From positions 1-11,263 of the forward strand of contig DLXW01000125.1 in assembly GCA_003448685.1 (NCBI GenBank): a stretch of 11,263 nt of DNA, given 5' to 3'. This document shows, piece after piece, positions 1 to 6,611 of the stretch; position 1 is the first letter of the stretch; each line of letters opens with the position of its first letter. The notes under the pieces are model-generated. The model searched no databases. It saw nothing but the letters and a program-made list of their open reading frames with translations, and was not told where the DNA came from. The DNA is from Cyanothece sp. UBA12306. Its GTDB lineage: Bacteria; Cyanobacteriota; Cyanobacteriia; Cyanobacteriales; Microcystaceae. The translations under genes were made by a program, and so were the position numbers.

Positions 1-52
1 ATGTGGAAAGAATCCCCCGTTAAACTACGTTGTAACGGGGGAGTATGTCAAA
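1..52 (+). mobile_element. Probable right-end hairpin of an IS200/IS605 (tnpB-type) element
   Basis: Bases 13-22 pair perfectly with 33-42 (TCCCCCGTTA against TAACGGGGGA). The loop can add three more pairs (23-25 with 29-31). The hairpin is followed by GAGTATGTCAA. A GC-rich hairpin followed by GGGGAG-x-ATGTCAA is, from memory, the usual right end of cyanobacterial IS200/IS605 tnpB elements, where it also forms the 3' part of the omega RNA. No U-tract follows, which argues against a plain terminator. The body of the element would lie before the window, so its tnpB cannot be seen. The assignment rests on motif recall only. Confidence 0.5.
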
Positions 53-78
53 TACATTGACCCTTAATCGGTCAATCA

Positions 79-108
79 TTGACTTGTTTTTGAATTAAGT
101 GCTAAGAT
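79..108 (+). promoter_or_regulatory. Candidate sigma70-type promoter upstream of rpsU
   Basis: TTGACT (79-84) and TAAGAT (103-108) are separated by 18 bases, a good vegetative promoter match. Transcription would begin near 115 and run through the transposon debris into rpsU, giving a leader of about 430 bases. It could instead belong to the mobile-element remnant or drive an untranslated RNA. I see no better promoter nearer to rpsU. Confidence 0.35.
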
Positions 109-248
109 CACAGAATTGGTAACGGATACTTAGTAGGCTCGTCTTTTCTCAAATAAGCGAAAACCAAGCCAAAAAAAGTATAGAAGACGGAACTATTAAT
201 AAGTTCTAGACAACCGTTATCTTCATCTGAAAAAGCAAAAATTTGTCA

Positions 249-400
249 AAAAATGCCGATGACTTATCGGTAAACCCTAAGGGAAGTCGAAGGGTTAACG
301 CCTGTGGACTAGAAAACGAGTGACCCCGCGCCGTTAGTACCGCGCAAGGGAACGCGAGACGAGGAGCTAACTCCCTAGGGCGAAGCAGGAATTGAACAGC
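249..400 (+). pseudogene. Decayed 3' end of a tnpB-like gene (IS200/IS605 family)
   Basis: One frame reads a short peptide containing VNACGLENE, meets a stop at 321-323, then continues in the same frame as PRAVSTAQGNARRGANSL. A shift near 380 brings in KQELNS (383-400). The combination of a C-terminal N-A-C-G motif and a later KQE-x-N motif resembles, from memory, the tail of cyanobacterial TnpB proteins, beyond the zinc finger. No catalytic or zinc-finger part is recognisable and the frame is broken twice, so this would be a fossil. The local sequence is GC-richer than its surroundings. It does not belong to the hairpin at 1-52, which would follow a tnpB rather than precede one, so two remnants appear to lie side by side. 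The exact limits are uncertain. Confidence 0.4.
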
Positions 401-548
401 TATGCTATAAACGTATTGCGTAGGTTTCATGAAGCAGTAAGACTGGTTAGTGTTTGCACTGAAAAGCATCTCTTTTTGAATTAGCAATAATTCGTCAAAG
501 CATCAGCTTAGCCACTGGAGTGTCAAAAAATTAAACTAGGAGATAAAT

Positions 549-734
549 ATGACCCAAGTAATTTTGGGAGAAAACGAAGGAATTGAGTCAGCTTTGCGTA
601 GATTTAAACGACAGGTAAGTAAAGCAGGAATTTTTCCTGATATGAAAAAACATCGTCACTTTGAAACACCTATTGAAAAACGCAAGCGCAAAGCACTAGC
701 AAAACGCAAGCAGCGTAGGAGTAATTACCGTTAA
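549..734 (+). CDS. rpsU: 30S ribosomal protein bS21
   Basis: This is a 61-residue, strongly basic protein of the bS21 family. Family features seen are the N-terminal [20 protein letters not shown] segment (residues 4-23), the [13 protein letters not shown] stretch (27-39) and an Arg/Lys-rich C-terminal helix (44-61). bS21 sits on the platform of the small subunit near the anti-Shine-Dalgarno end of 16S rRNA and assists initiation. The length is normal for the family. The start is well supported: AGGAGA at 538-543 lies five bases before the ATG, the best ribosome binding site in the window. The gene appears monocistronic, closed by the terminator at 785-810. Upstream lies transposon debris, so its promoter may be the distant candidate at 79-108. 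Confidence 0.96.
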   Translation: MTQVILGENEGIESALRRFKRQVSKAGIFPDMKKHRHFETPIEKRKRKALAKRKQRRSNYR

Positions 735-784
735 TTTATCAAGTTTAGAGTAACTCGACAATTAATCTAATTTATTTTAGGAAT

Positions 785-810
785 ATCCCCAATTAGTTGG
801 GGATTTTTTT
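785..810 (+). terminator. Rho-independent terminator of rpsU
   Basis: ATCCCCAA (785-792) pairs with TTGGGGAT (797-804) around a TTAG loop. An uninterrupted T-run covers 804-810. It lies 51 bases after the rpsU stop codon and 45 before aroK, so the two genes are probably separate transcripts. Confidence 0.88.
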
Positions 811-854
811 ATGATAAGCTGATAGGATAGAAAACTAATTTTTATAGTAACAGT

Positions 855-1427
855 ATGGAAATAGCAAAATTAATCGAAGGAATTAATATTTATCTAATTG
901 GAATGATGGGAACAGGAAAAAGCACTGTGGGAGAAGTTTTAGCTAAAGAACTAAACTATCGTTTTTTTGATACAGATATTTTAATTGAAAGAGTTACCAA
1001 GCAAAGCATTAATGATATTTTTAAGAACCAAGGTGAGACAGCATTTAGAGATATTGAAAGTCAAGTTCTCTCAGAAGTAGCAGCTTGTACAAGAAGCGTA
1101 ATTGCTACAGGAGGAGGAATTATTTTAAAACCCCAAAATTGGAGTTATCTTCATCATGGTTTAATCATTTGGTTAGATGCTTCTATAGAATTATTAGTAG
1201 AACGTTTAACTGAAGATAATACCCGTCCTCTATTACAGGAAACTGATCTTACTTTTAAATTACAAACTTTAGAAAAAGAACGACGTAATCTTTATCAACA
1301 AGCGGATTTATCAATAGTAATAAAGAAAGATCAAACCCCAGAAAATATAGTTTATCAAATATTAGATCAAATTCCTCTTGTCATCAAAATCAAAGTAGAA
1401 ACGATGAAGTTTGATAATAAAAATTGA
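855..1427 (+). CDS. aroK: Shikimate kinase
   Basis: This 190-residue cytosolic NMP-kinase-fold enzyme phosphorylates shikimate at the 3-hydroxyl with ATP, the fifth step of the shikimate pathway to chorismate and aromatic amino acids. Visible motifs are the Walker A loop GMMGTGKST (16-24) and DTD (39-41), whose second Asp contacts shikimate. Others are GExxFRxxE (60-68) with shikimate-binding Arg65, the GGG loop (86-88), the lid TRPLL with Arg124 (123-127) and ERRNLY (142-147) with the conserved base-binding Arg. Length is at the upper end of the family (about 170-190) because of a lysine-rich tail after residue 172 that looks non-essential. The ATG is chosen because Walker A then falls at the usual distance. 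No Shine-Dalgarno sequence is visible, which is common in cyanobacteria. The gene is very AT-rich. No terminator is evident behind it. Confidence 0.95.
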   Translation: MEIAKLIEGINIYLIGMMGTGKSTVGEVLAKELNYRFFDTDILIERVTKQSINDIFKNQGETAFRDIESQVLSEVAACTRSVIATGGGIILKPQNWSYLHHGLIIWLDASIELLVERLTEDNTRPLLQETDLTFKLQTLEKERRNLYQQADLSIVIKKDQTPENIVYQILDQIPLVIKIKVETMKFDNKN

Positions 1428-1503
1428 TATTTTACAATTAATTACTGTATGATTACGTAATAAATAACATGAAAACATCTATCTTTAAATACATTTACTG
1501 ATG

Positions 1504-1530
1504 TTGACAAATGATGTTTATTTATATTCT
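1504..1530 (+). promoter_or_regulatory. Possible promoter of the RTX-repeat gene
   Basis: A perfect TTGACA (1504-1509) is followed after 15 bases by TATTCT (1525-1530). The spacer is short, so the -10 assignment is weak. The start site would fall inside the inverted repeat at 1529-1555, about 45 bases before the ATG. Confidence 0.3.
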
Positions 1531-1555
1531 GAAATTAAGGAATCTTTGATTTCAG
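1529..1555 (+). promoter_or_regulatory. Leader hairpin upstream of the RTX-repeat gene
   Basis: CTGAAAT (1529-1535) is the exact complement of ATTTCAG (1549-1555). The stem continues inward to 12 pairs, two of them G-U, with an AAT loop at 1541-1543. It ends 14 bases before the AGAGG ribosome binding site (1570-1574). There is no T-run, so it is not an ordinary terminator of aroK. It could be an mRNA-stabilising or translation-controlling hairpin, or an operator acting as DNA. Confidence 0.4.
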
Positions 1556-1584
1556 TAAAACTAACATTTAGAGGTTAAAACATC

Positions 1585-2661
1585 ATGGCAACAATTCATG
1601 GAACAAATGGTAACGATAAATTAAAAGGAACTAGAAAAGGTGATGCTATTTATGGAAAAGGAGGTAATGATAAACTTTATGGAAAAAAAGGAAATGATTG
1701 GCTATATGGTGGAAGTGGCAATGATAAACTTTATGGTGGAAAGGATCATGATTCTCTTTATGGTGAAAGTGGGAATGACTATCTTGATGGTGGCAGTGGG
1801 AATGACTATCTTTATGGTGGAAGTGGCGACGACAAACTAGAAGGTGGAAGTGGTAATGATCAACTATATGGAGATGTTGGTAACGATACTCTCAAAGGTG
1901 GACGAGGCAAGGATATTCTTGATGGTGGAAGTGGTAATGATACTCTAAAAGGTGGATGGGGTAATGACTATCTTGATGCTGGAAGTGGCAACGACAAGCT
2001 AGAAGGTGGACTAGGCGATGATATCCTTGATGGCGGAGATGATCACGACAAGCTAGAAGGTGGATGGGGTAATGACAGTCTTTATGGTGGAAGTGGTAAC
2101 GATACTTTAAAAGGTGAACTAGGCAGAGATCTCCTTTATGGTGGAAGTGGTAACGATACTTTAAAAGGTGGATGGGGTAATGACTATCTTGATGGTGGAA
2201 GTGGTAACGATACTTTAAAAGGTGGATGGGGTAAAGACACACTAGTTGGTGAAAGTGGTAACGATACTCTAGAAGGTGGATGGGGTAAAGACACACTAGT
2301 TGGTGAAAGTGGTAACGATACTTTAAAAGGTGGACGCGGTAAAGACACACTTTATGGTGGAAGTGGAAATGACAATCTAGTTGGTGGAAAAGGAAATGAT
2401 AAGCTAGTTGGTGGACAAGGACAAGACGATTTTATCTTTTCTTCACTTGCAGACGGCATTGATACTATCCAAGACTTCAAACTGCAAGAAGGGGATAAAA
2501 TTAAGATCGATCAGTCTGGTTTTGGAGCGAGTTCAACCAATCAATTTAGTTTTAACTTTAATACAGGAGCATTAGCTTTTAACGGACAACAGTTTGCAGA
2601 GCTAAAAAATATTGACGATCCCTCTGATTTCGTTATTTCTCGAGATATCGTTCTATTTTAG
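1585..2661 (+). CDS. RTX-type protein built of 31 calcium-binding nonapeptide repeats
   Basis: This 358-residue acidic protein begins directly with hemolysin-type repeats of the form GGxGxDxLx. Residues 6-284 hold 31 nonapeptides with no interruption. Such repeats fold into a parallel beta-roll that binds calcium in the turns, normally outside the cell where calcium is plentiful. Residues 285-358 form a non-repeat C-terminal domain (IDTIQDFKLQEGDKIKI..., ending DIVLF). This cap is common in cyanobacterial calcium-binding RTX proteins and probably carries the uncleaved type I secretion signal, ending in hydrophobic residues after an acidic one. No N-terminal signal peptide, protease, lipase or adhesion domain is present, and no secretion transporter genes lie nearby. 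The ATG has AGAGG ten bases upstream (1570-1574). The role is unknown; a structural S-layer or matrix component or a calcium buffer are guesses. The reading frame is intact despite heavy internal duplication. Confidence 0.85.
   Translation: MATIHGTNGNDKLKGTRKGDAIYGKGGNDKLYGKKGNDWLYGGSGNDKLYGGKDHDSLYGESGNDYLDGGSGNDYLYGGSGDDKLEGGSGNDQLYGDVGNDTLKGGRGKDILDGGSGNDTLKGGWGNDYLDAGSGNDKLEGGLGDDILDGGDDHDKLEGGWGNDSLYGGSGNDTLKGELGRDLLYGGSGNDTLKGGWGNDYLDGGSGNDTLKGGWGKDTLVGESGNDTLEGGWGKDTLVGESGNDTLKGGRGKDTLYGGSGNDNLVGGKGNDKLVGGQGQDDFIFSSLADGIDTIQDFKLQEGDKIKIDQSGFGASSTNQFSFNFNTGALAFNGQQFAELKNIDDPSDFVISRDIVLF
1600..2436 (+). repeat. Tandem array of 31 degenerate 27-base repeats coding the beta-roll
   Basis: The array codes residues 6-284 of the RTX protein in 27-base units. 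Most units keep GGxGxD, while units 2, 6 and 17 depart from it (GTRKGDAIY, GGKDHDSLY, GGDDHDKLE). From about unit 12 a two-unit, 54-base super-repeat appears, alternating GGSGNDTLK-like and GGWGxDxLx-like units. The 3' half is far more homogeneous than the 5' half, which suggests later expansion there. Confidence 0.9.
2219..2322 (+). repeat. Two identical 50-base copies at 54-base spacing inside the RTX gene
   Basis: Bases 2219-2268 and 2273-2322 are identical by eye. They code the pair GGWGKDTLV-GESGNDTL twice. A second identical pair of 37 bases lies at 2080-2116 and 2134-2170. Identity at third codon positions implies recent duplication or gene conversion. Confidence 0.85.
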
Positions 2662-2787
2662 TAGTGTACTAAAAATTCTTAACGAAGCTTAAGGACTTAC
2701 CTGTTCCTTGTTCCCTAATCTTACAATTAACTTTACTTTTGTCTGACTAATTATAACTACGTTTAATCAATATTTAGGATAGCATTT

Positions 2788-3162
2788 ATGAAAGTAATTA
2801 TTGTCACAGGAAGCTTAGTAATATCATCAGTAATTGGCACCTTAATATTAGCTCCAAAAGGACAAGCATCACCCCAATGTTACGGCGTTGATCAATCAGG
2901 AGCAACCCTTGATTTATCAGAACTTTGCAGTCCTTCAAAACAAACATTATCTCCTCCTAGTAACGCTCCTATCAATACAACAGAATCTGAGAAAAAACCA
3001 GCAACTGAAGAACCTAATCAAGCTGAAAAAGATTTAAAAAATTGTCTAAAAAGCCCCCAATGTAGTCGGGTTTTAGGGGGAGATTCTGGAATTAATAATA
3101 ATCAGCTTACTCCCCGTCAAGGAAGAATTGATCAACTCAGAAATGGAGGATCTATTAAATAA
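2788..3162 (+). CDS. Small exported four-cysteine protein, function unknown
   Basis: This 124-residue protein has a clear Sec-type signal peptide. Lys2 is followed by a hydrophobic stretch (3-22) and a likely cleavage site after Ala27 (GQA before SPQ). The mature part starts with CYGVDQSGATLDLSELC (31-47). I have seen the pattern of two Cys framing an SG-x(3)-L-x-L segment in other small secreted cyanobacterial proteins, but I cannot name the family. A Ser/Pro/Thr/Glu-rich linker (48-80) leads to a second Cys pair, C86 and C92, and a basic, Asn-rich tail. Four cysteines in an exported protein suggest two disulfides. AGGAT (2776-2780) precedes the ATG at a workable distance. It lies 126 bases after the RTX gene on the same strand and is followed by a strong terminator. 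A functional link between the two is only suggested by adjacency. Confidence 0.75.
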   Translation: MKVIIVTGSLVISSVIGTLILAPKGQASPQCYGVDQSGATLDLSELCSPSKQTLSPPSNAPINTTESEKKPATEEPNQAEKDLKNCLKSPQCSRVLGGDSGINNNQLTPRQGRIDQLRNGGSIK

Positions 3163-3214
3163 AAATCAGTTAACCTTTAATTGGAAATATCAATACATTA
3201 ATCTTAAAAGTCTG

Positions 3215-3249
3215 AAGGAGAATGCTTACAAGTATTACTCCTTTTTTTT
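3215..3249 (+). terminator. Rho-independent terminator after the exported-protein gene
   Basis: AAGGAG (3215-3220) pairs with CTCCTT (3238-3243). The stem extends inward through AATGCTT against AGTATT, with one bulged A and one G-U pair. The T-run 3242-3249 follows. It separates the accessory block from clpB. Confidence 0.82.
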
Positions 3250-3279
3250 AATAATAATTTCTCATTAAATAGGAAAACC

Positions 3280-3298
3280 AACCCTAAATAGTAGGGTT
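3280..3298. promoter_or_regulatory. Inverted repeat upstream of the clpB promoter
   Basis: AACCCTA (3280-3286) and TAGGGTT (3292-3298) form a perfect 7-base inverted repeat around AATAG. It lies about 30 bases upstream of the proposed -35 box. It is not the CIRCE element (TTAGCACTC-N9-GAGTGCTAA) bound by HrcA. It could be an activator or repressor site for clpB, or incidental. Confidence 0.3.
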
Positions 3299-3327
3299 AA
3301 CCGCCTTAACTGCCTAATAAAGTCACA

Positions 3328-3356
3328 TTACAATAATTGATGTAAGCTTCTATACT
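3328..3356 (+). promoter_or_regulatory. Candidate clpB promoter
   Basis: TTACAA (3328-3333) and TATACT (3351-3356) are spaced by 17 bases. The predicted start near 3363 leaves a leader of only about 11 bases before the ATG, with no Shine-Dalgarno sequence. No CIRCE element is present, so heat control, if any, would act through an alternative sigma factor or another regulator. Confidence 0.5.
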
Positions 3357-3373
3357 TATACATAATTGTTACT

Positions 3374-5992
3374 ATGCAACCGACTAATCCCAATCAATTT
3401 ACAGAAAAAGCCTGGGAAGCAATTGTCCGAACTCCCGATATAGCTAAACAACATAGTCATCAACAGATAGAAACTGAACACCTGATGCACTCCCTTTTGC
3501 AACAAGAGGGACTAGCTACCAGCATCTTCAATAAAGCCGATATTAGTGTTCAAAAATTGCGGGACAAAACCGAAGAATTTATCCGTAATCAACCCAAAGT
3601 TTCTAACCCTGGAGAATCTGTTTACTTAGGAAGAAGTTTAGATACTCTTCTCGACAGATCGCAAAAGTTTCGTCAAGAATTCAAAGACGATTATATTTCC
3701 GTCGAACACTTACTATTAGCTTACGCTAAAGATGATCGCTTTGGTAAGACTTTGCTCAAAGAATTTGGACTGAATGAAGCCAAACTTAAAGATCTTATCA
3801 AACAAGTACGAGGAAATCAAAAAGTGACCGATCAAAACCCAGAAGGGAAATACGAATCATTAGAAAAATACGGTCGAGATCTAACCCAATTAGCGCGAGA
3901 AGGTAAACTTGATCCAGTTATTGGACGAGATGACGAAATTCGCCGAACCATTCAAATTCTATCCCGTAGAACTAAAAATAATCCCGTTTTAATTGGAGAA
4001 CCTGGAGTAGGTAAAACCGCCATCGTTGAAGGATTAGCACAAAGAATTATTAACCGTGACGTTCCCGAATCTTTGCGAGATAGAAAGTTAATTGGTTTGG
4101 ATATGGGAGCTTTAATTGCAGGGGCAAAATATCGCGGAGAATTTGAAGAACGTCTTAAAGCAGTCCTCAAAGAAGTTACCGATTCCCAAGGCAATATTAT
4201 CCTATTTATCGACGAAATTCACACCGTAGTTGGTGCTGGAGCAACCCAAGGAGCAATGGACGCAGGCAACCTTCTTAAACCCATGTTAGCACGGGGAGAA
4301 TTGCGTTGTATTGGGGCAACAACCCTCGATGAATATCGGAAGTACATTGAAAAAGATGCCGCCTTAGAACGGCGTTTTCAAGAGGTTATGGTTAATGAAC
4401 CTAATGTGGTTGATACCATCTCTATTTTACGGGGATTAAAAGAACGCTACGAAGTTCACCACGGTGTTAAAATTGCTGATACCGCTTTAGTTGCTGCGGC
4501 CATGTTATCTAACCGTTATATTAGCGATCGCTTTTTACCAGATAAGGCGATTGATTTAGTAGATGAATCAGCGGCTAAATTAAAAATGGAAATCACTTCT
4601 AAACCCGAAGAACTTGACGAAATTGACCGTAAAATTCTTCAATTAGAAATGGAACGTTTATCCTTACAAAAAGAAGCAGATCCAGCTTCCCGTGAACGGT
4701 TAGAAAAATTAGAAAAAGAATTAGCCGATCTTAAAGAACAACAATCCCAACTGAACGCTCAATGGCAATCAGAAAAAAAACTCATTGACGAAATTCGTCA
4801 AGTCAAGGAAAATATTGACCAAATAAACCTGGAAATTCAACAAGCAGAACGGAACTATGATCTTAATAAAGCAGCAGAATTACGCTATGGCAAACTAACA
4901 GATTTACAACGACAAATAAAAGAATCAGAAATCAAAATTGAAGAACGTCAAACCCTCGGGAAAACATTGCTTCGAGAGGAAGTTTTAGAATCAGATATTG
5001 CTGAAATAATCTCTAAATGGACAGGTATTCCCATTAGTAAATTAATCGAATCTGAGAAAGAAAAACTATTACATTTAGAAGACGAACTACACGAGCGAGT
5101 TATAGGACAAGAAGAGGCTGTAACTGCTGTTTCAGAAGCGATTCAACGCTCCCGTGCTGGACTTTCTGACCCCAATCGTCCGACAGCTAGTTTTATTTTC
5201 CTTGGTCCAACAGGAGTTGGTAAAACAGAGTTAGCTAAGGCCTTAGCGAAGAATCTTTTTGATACCGAAGAAGCTTTAGTTCGGATCGATATGTCTGAAT
5301 ATATGGAGAAGCATACTGTATCCCGTTTAATGGGAGCTCCTCCAGGATATGTTGGTTATGATGAAGGAGGACAATTAACAGAGGCAATTCGTCGTCGTCC
5401 CTACTCCGTTATCCTATTTGATGAAATCGAGAAAGCCCATAATGATGTCTTTAATGTGATGTTACAAATTCTCGATGATGGACGATTAACCGATGCTCAA
5501 GGTCACGTTGTAGACTTCAAGAATACTATCATTATTATGACCAGTAATATCGGTTCACAATACATTTTAGATGTCGCTGGTGATGACTCTCGCTATGAAG
5601 AAATGCGAACTCGTGTTATGGATGCTATGGGCAATAGTTTCCGTCCTGAATTTCTGAATCGTATCGATGAAATTATTATCTTCCATGGCTTACAAAAATC
5701 CCAATTAAGACAGATTATTAAAATTCAAGTTAATTTGTTAGAAACACGATTATCTGAACAAAAAATCTGTCTAAAACTGTCAGAAGAAGCCTTGAACTTC
5801 TTAGCAGAGATAGGTTATGATCCTGTGTATGGTGCAAGACCCCTCAAACGGGCAATTCAAAAATATTTAGAAACAGCGATCGCTAAGTCAATTTTAAGGG
5901 GAGAATTTAAAGCAGGAGATACTATTTTTGTAGACGTAGAAGACGAAAGATTGACCTTTAAACGGTTACCGTCTGAAATGTTAACTGTTTAA
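3374..5992 (+). CDS. clpB: ATP-dependent disaggregase ClpB (Hsp100)
   Basis: This 872-residue AAA+ unfoldase works with DnaK to extract and refold aggregated protein, threading it through a hexameric ring. The N-terminal Clp-N domain covers about 1-145. NBD1 has Walker A GEPGVGKT (208-215), Walker B with D280-E281, pore-loop Tyr253 and arginine fingers R333-R334. The coiled-coil middle domain that contacts DnaK covers about 410-535. NBD2 has Walker A GPTGVGKT (611-618), Walker B D683-E684, pore-loop GYVGY (658-662) and the sensor-2 GAR motif with R822. No ClpP-binding IGL/IGF-type loop was noticed, as expected for ClpB rather than ClpA/C. Length and the internal start suggest the cyanobacterial ClpB1 type, which underlies acquired thermotolerance. 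The ATG has no Shine-Dalgarno sequence. Transcription is probably monocistronic, between the promoter at 3328-3356 and the hairpin at 6027-6057. Confidence 0.97.
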   Translation: MQPTNPNQFTEKAWEAIVRTPDIAKQHSHQQIETEHLMHSLLQQEGLATSIFNKADISVQKLRDKTEEFIRNQPKVSNPGESVYLGRSLDTLLDRSQKFRQEFKDDYISVEHLLLAYAKDDRFGKTLLKEFGLNEAKLKDLIKQVRGNQKVTDQNPEGKYESLEKYGRDLTQLAREGKLDPVIGRDDEIRRTIQILSRRTKNNPVLIGEPGVGKTAIVEGLAQRIINRDVPESLRDRKLIGLDMGALIAGAKYRGEFEERLKAVLKEVTDSQGNIILFIDEIHTVVGAGATQGAMDAGNLLKPMLARGELRCIGATTLDEYRKYIEKDAALERRFQEVMVNEPNVVDTISILRGLKERYEVHHGVKIADTALVAAAMLSNRYISDRFLPDKAIDLVDESAAKLKMEITSKPEELDEIDRKILQLEMERLSLQKEADPASRERLEKLEKELADLKEQQSQLNAQWQSEKKLIDEIRQVKENIDQINLEIQQAERNYDLNKAAELRYGKLTDLQRQIKESEIKIEERQTLGKTLLREEVLESDIAEIISKWTGIPISKLIESEKEKLLHLEDELHERVIGQEEAVTAVSEAIQRSRAGLSDPNRPTASFIFLGPTGVGKTELAKALAKNLFDTEEALVRIDMSEYMEKHTVSRLMGAPPGYVGYDEGGQLTEAIRRRPYSVILFDEIEKAHNDVFNVMLQILDDGRLTDAQGHVVDFKNTIIIMTSNIGSQYILDVAGDDSRYEEMRTRVMDAMGNSFRPEFLNRIDEIIIFHGLQKSQLRQIIKIQVNLLETRLSEQKICLKLSEEALNFLAEIGYDPVYGARPLKRAIQKYLETAIAKSILRGEFKAGDTIFVDVEDERLTFKRLPSEMLTV
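3811..3826 (+). promoter_or_regulatory. Probable internal ribosome binding site and GTG start for short ClpB
   Basis: AGGA (3811-3814) lies nine bases before an in-frame GTG (3824-3826) coding Val151, at the junction of the N domain and NBD1. In E. coli an in-frame GTG at Val149 gives a shorter ClpB, and Synechococcus ClpB1 also yields a 79-kDa form. The main ATG has no Shine-Dalgarno sequence while this internal site does. A product of 722 residues lacking the N domain is predicted by analogy. Confidence 0.5.
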
Positions 5993-6026
5993 CTGTTTAA
6001 GTGGGAATTAGCCATAAAACTAGAAG

Positions 6027-6057
6027 CCCCAACTATACTACTTGCGGTTAGTTGGGG
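6027..6057 (+). terminator. Hairpin terminator candidate of clpB
   Basis: CCCCAACTA (6027-6035) is exactly complementary to TAGTTGGGG (6049-6057), with a 13-base loop. It lies 34 bases after the clpB stop codon. Only a weak T-rich tail (TAGTTT) follows, so termination efficiency is uncertain. Confidence 0.5.
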
Positions 6058-6224
6058 TAGTTTACTGGTAACAAGAATGGGTTTTTCCTTGACTCCTAAA
6101 ACTCCTGTGATTAAACTAAGCAAAAATGCTTAATAATAAACTTAAATTCAGAGCAACCTAATCTAATCAACAGGCCCACAGACAATTAACTTATTAAGAA
6201 AGCCAAATTTTTCCCTTACTCTTA

Positions 6225-6253
6225 TGATCCAACGGCTAATATTCAGCTATAAT
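6225..6253 (+). promoter_or_regulatory. Candidate promoter of the HU gene
   Basis: A consensus TATAAT (6248-6253) lies 32 bases before the HU ATG. The hexamer 17 bases upstream (TGATCC, 6225-6230) is a poor -35, so an activator or simply a strong -10 may carry it. The rest of 6058-6224 shows only a 6-pair TAAGCA/TGCTTA hairpin (6117-6132) and AT-rich sequence. Confidence 0.45.
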
Positions 6254-6285
6254 CACCCTCAGTCAAAATTGCCAAAAAATTAACG

Positions 6286-6579
6286 ATGAATAAAGAAGAT
6301 CTAGTCAACATGATTGCTGCGAAGACTCGTATGACTAAAAAAGATACAAGTCAAATTCTCGATGCTCTTACAGAAACGATTATGGAAACCTTAGCTACAG
6401 GTGATAAAGTAGTGCTGGTAGGCTTTGGAACCTTTGAACCAAGGGATCGCAAAGAACGCAAAGGCATGAACCCTCAAACAGGACAAACTATTACTATTCC
6501 TGCTACAACAGTACCAGCTTTCTCAGCTGGAAAGGCTTTTAAAGATAAAGTTAAATTGAATAAATTAGACCAAGAGTAA
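6286..6579 (+). CDS. hup: DNA-binding protein HU
   Basis: This 97-residue nucleoid protein of the HU/IHF family binds and bends DNA as a dimer without strong sequence preference. The N-terminal helical part is residues 1-38 (starting MNKEDLVNMIAAKT). The family signature GFGTFEPRDRKERKG (46-60) leads into the beta-arm with NPQTG (62-66), whose proline intercalates in DNA. The C-terminal helix is AFSAGKAFKDKV. It is a few residues longer than the usual 90 because of the tail KLNKLDQE. A single HU-type gene is typical of cyanobacteria, and in Nostoc (HanA) it is needed for heterocyst formation. The ATG gives the standard N-terminus; no clear Shine-Dalgarno sequence precedes it. The gene converges with trmD, leaving 59 bases between the two stop codons. 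Confidence 0.95.
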   Translation: MNKEDLVNMIAAKTRMTKKDTSQILDALTETIMETLATGDKVVLVGFGTFEPRDRKERKGMNPQTGQTITIPATTVPAFSAGKAFKDKVKLNKLDQE

Positions 6580-6611
6580 GACAAATCCCTCTTAAGTTAC
6601 AATGCCACTAG

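Noticed and set aside
206..487. Open frame of 93 codons on the minus strand upstream of rpsU
   Set aside because: No recognisable domain, no ribosome binding site, and it lies antisense to the decayed tnpB tail; best explained as the complement of former coding sequence.
1640..1840. Plus-strand frame of 66 codons rich in Met and Ile inside the RTX gene
   Set aside because: An out-of-frame reading of the same repeats.
1892..2350. Minus-strand frame of 152 codons with a repeating Tyr/His/Leu pattern
   Set aside because: It is the complement of the RTX repeats; the periodic composition follows from the 27-base units and no start signal supports it.
1600..2436. CRISPR-like regular repeats
   Set aside because: The units are contiguous 27-base coding repeats with no unique spacers and maintain one long reading frame; no cas genes are present.
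2691..2709. Possible terminator after the RTX gene (AAGGA/TCCTT)
   Set aside because: Only five pairs, a nine-base loop and no T-run; too weak to call.
3952..4194. Minus-strand frame within clpB, and similar ones within cphA at 9803-10000, 10195-10434 and 10876-11079
   Set aside because: All are antisense to highly conserved domains and show no motifs or start signals of their own.
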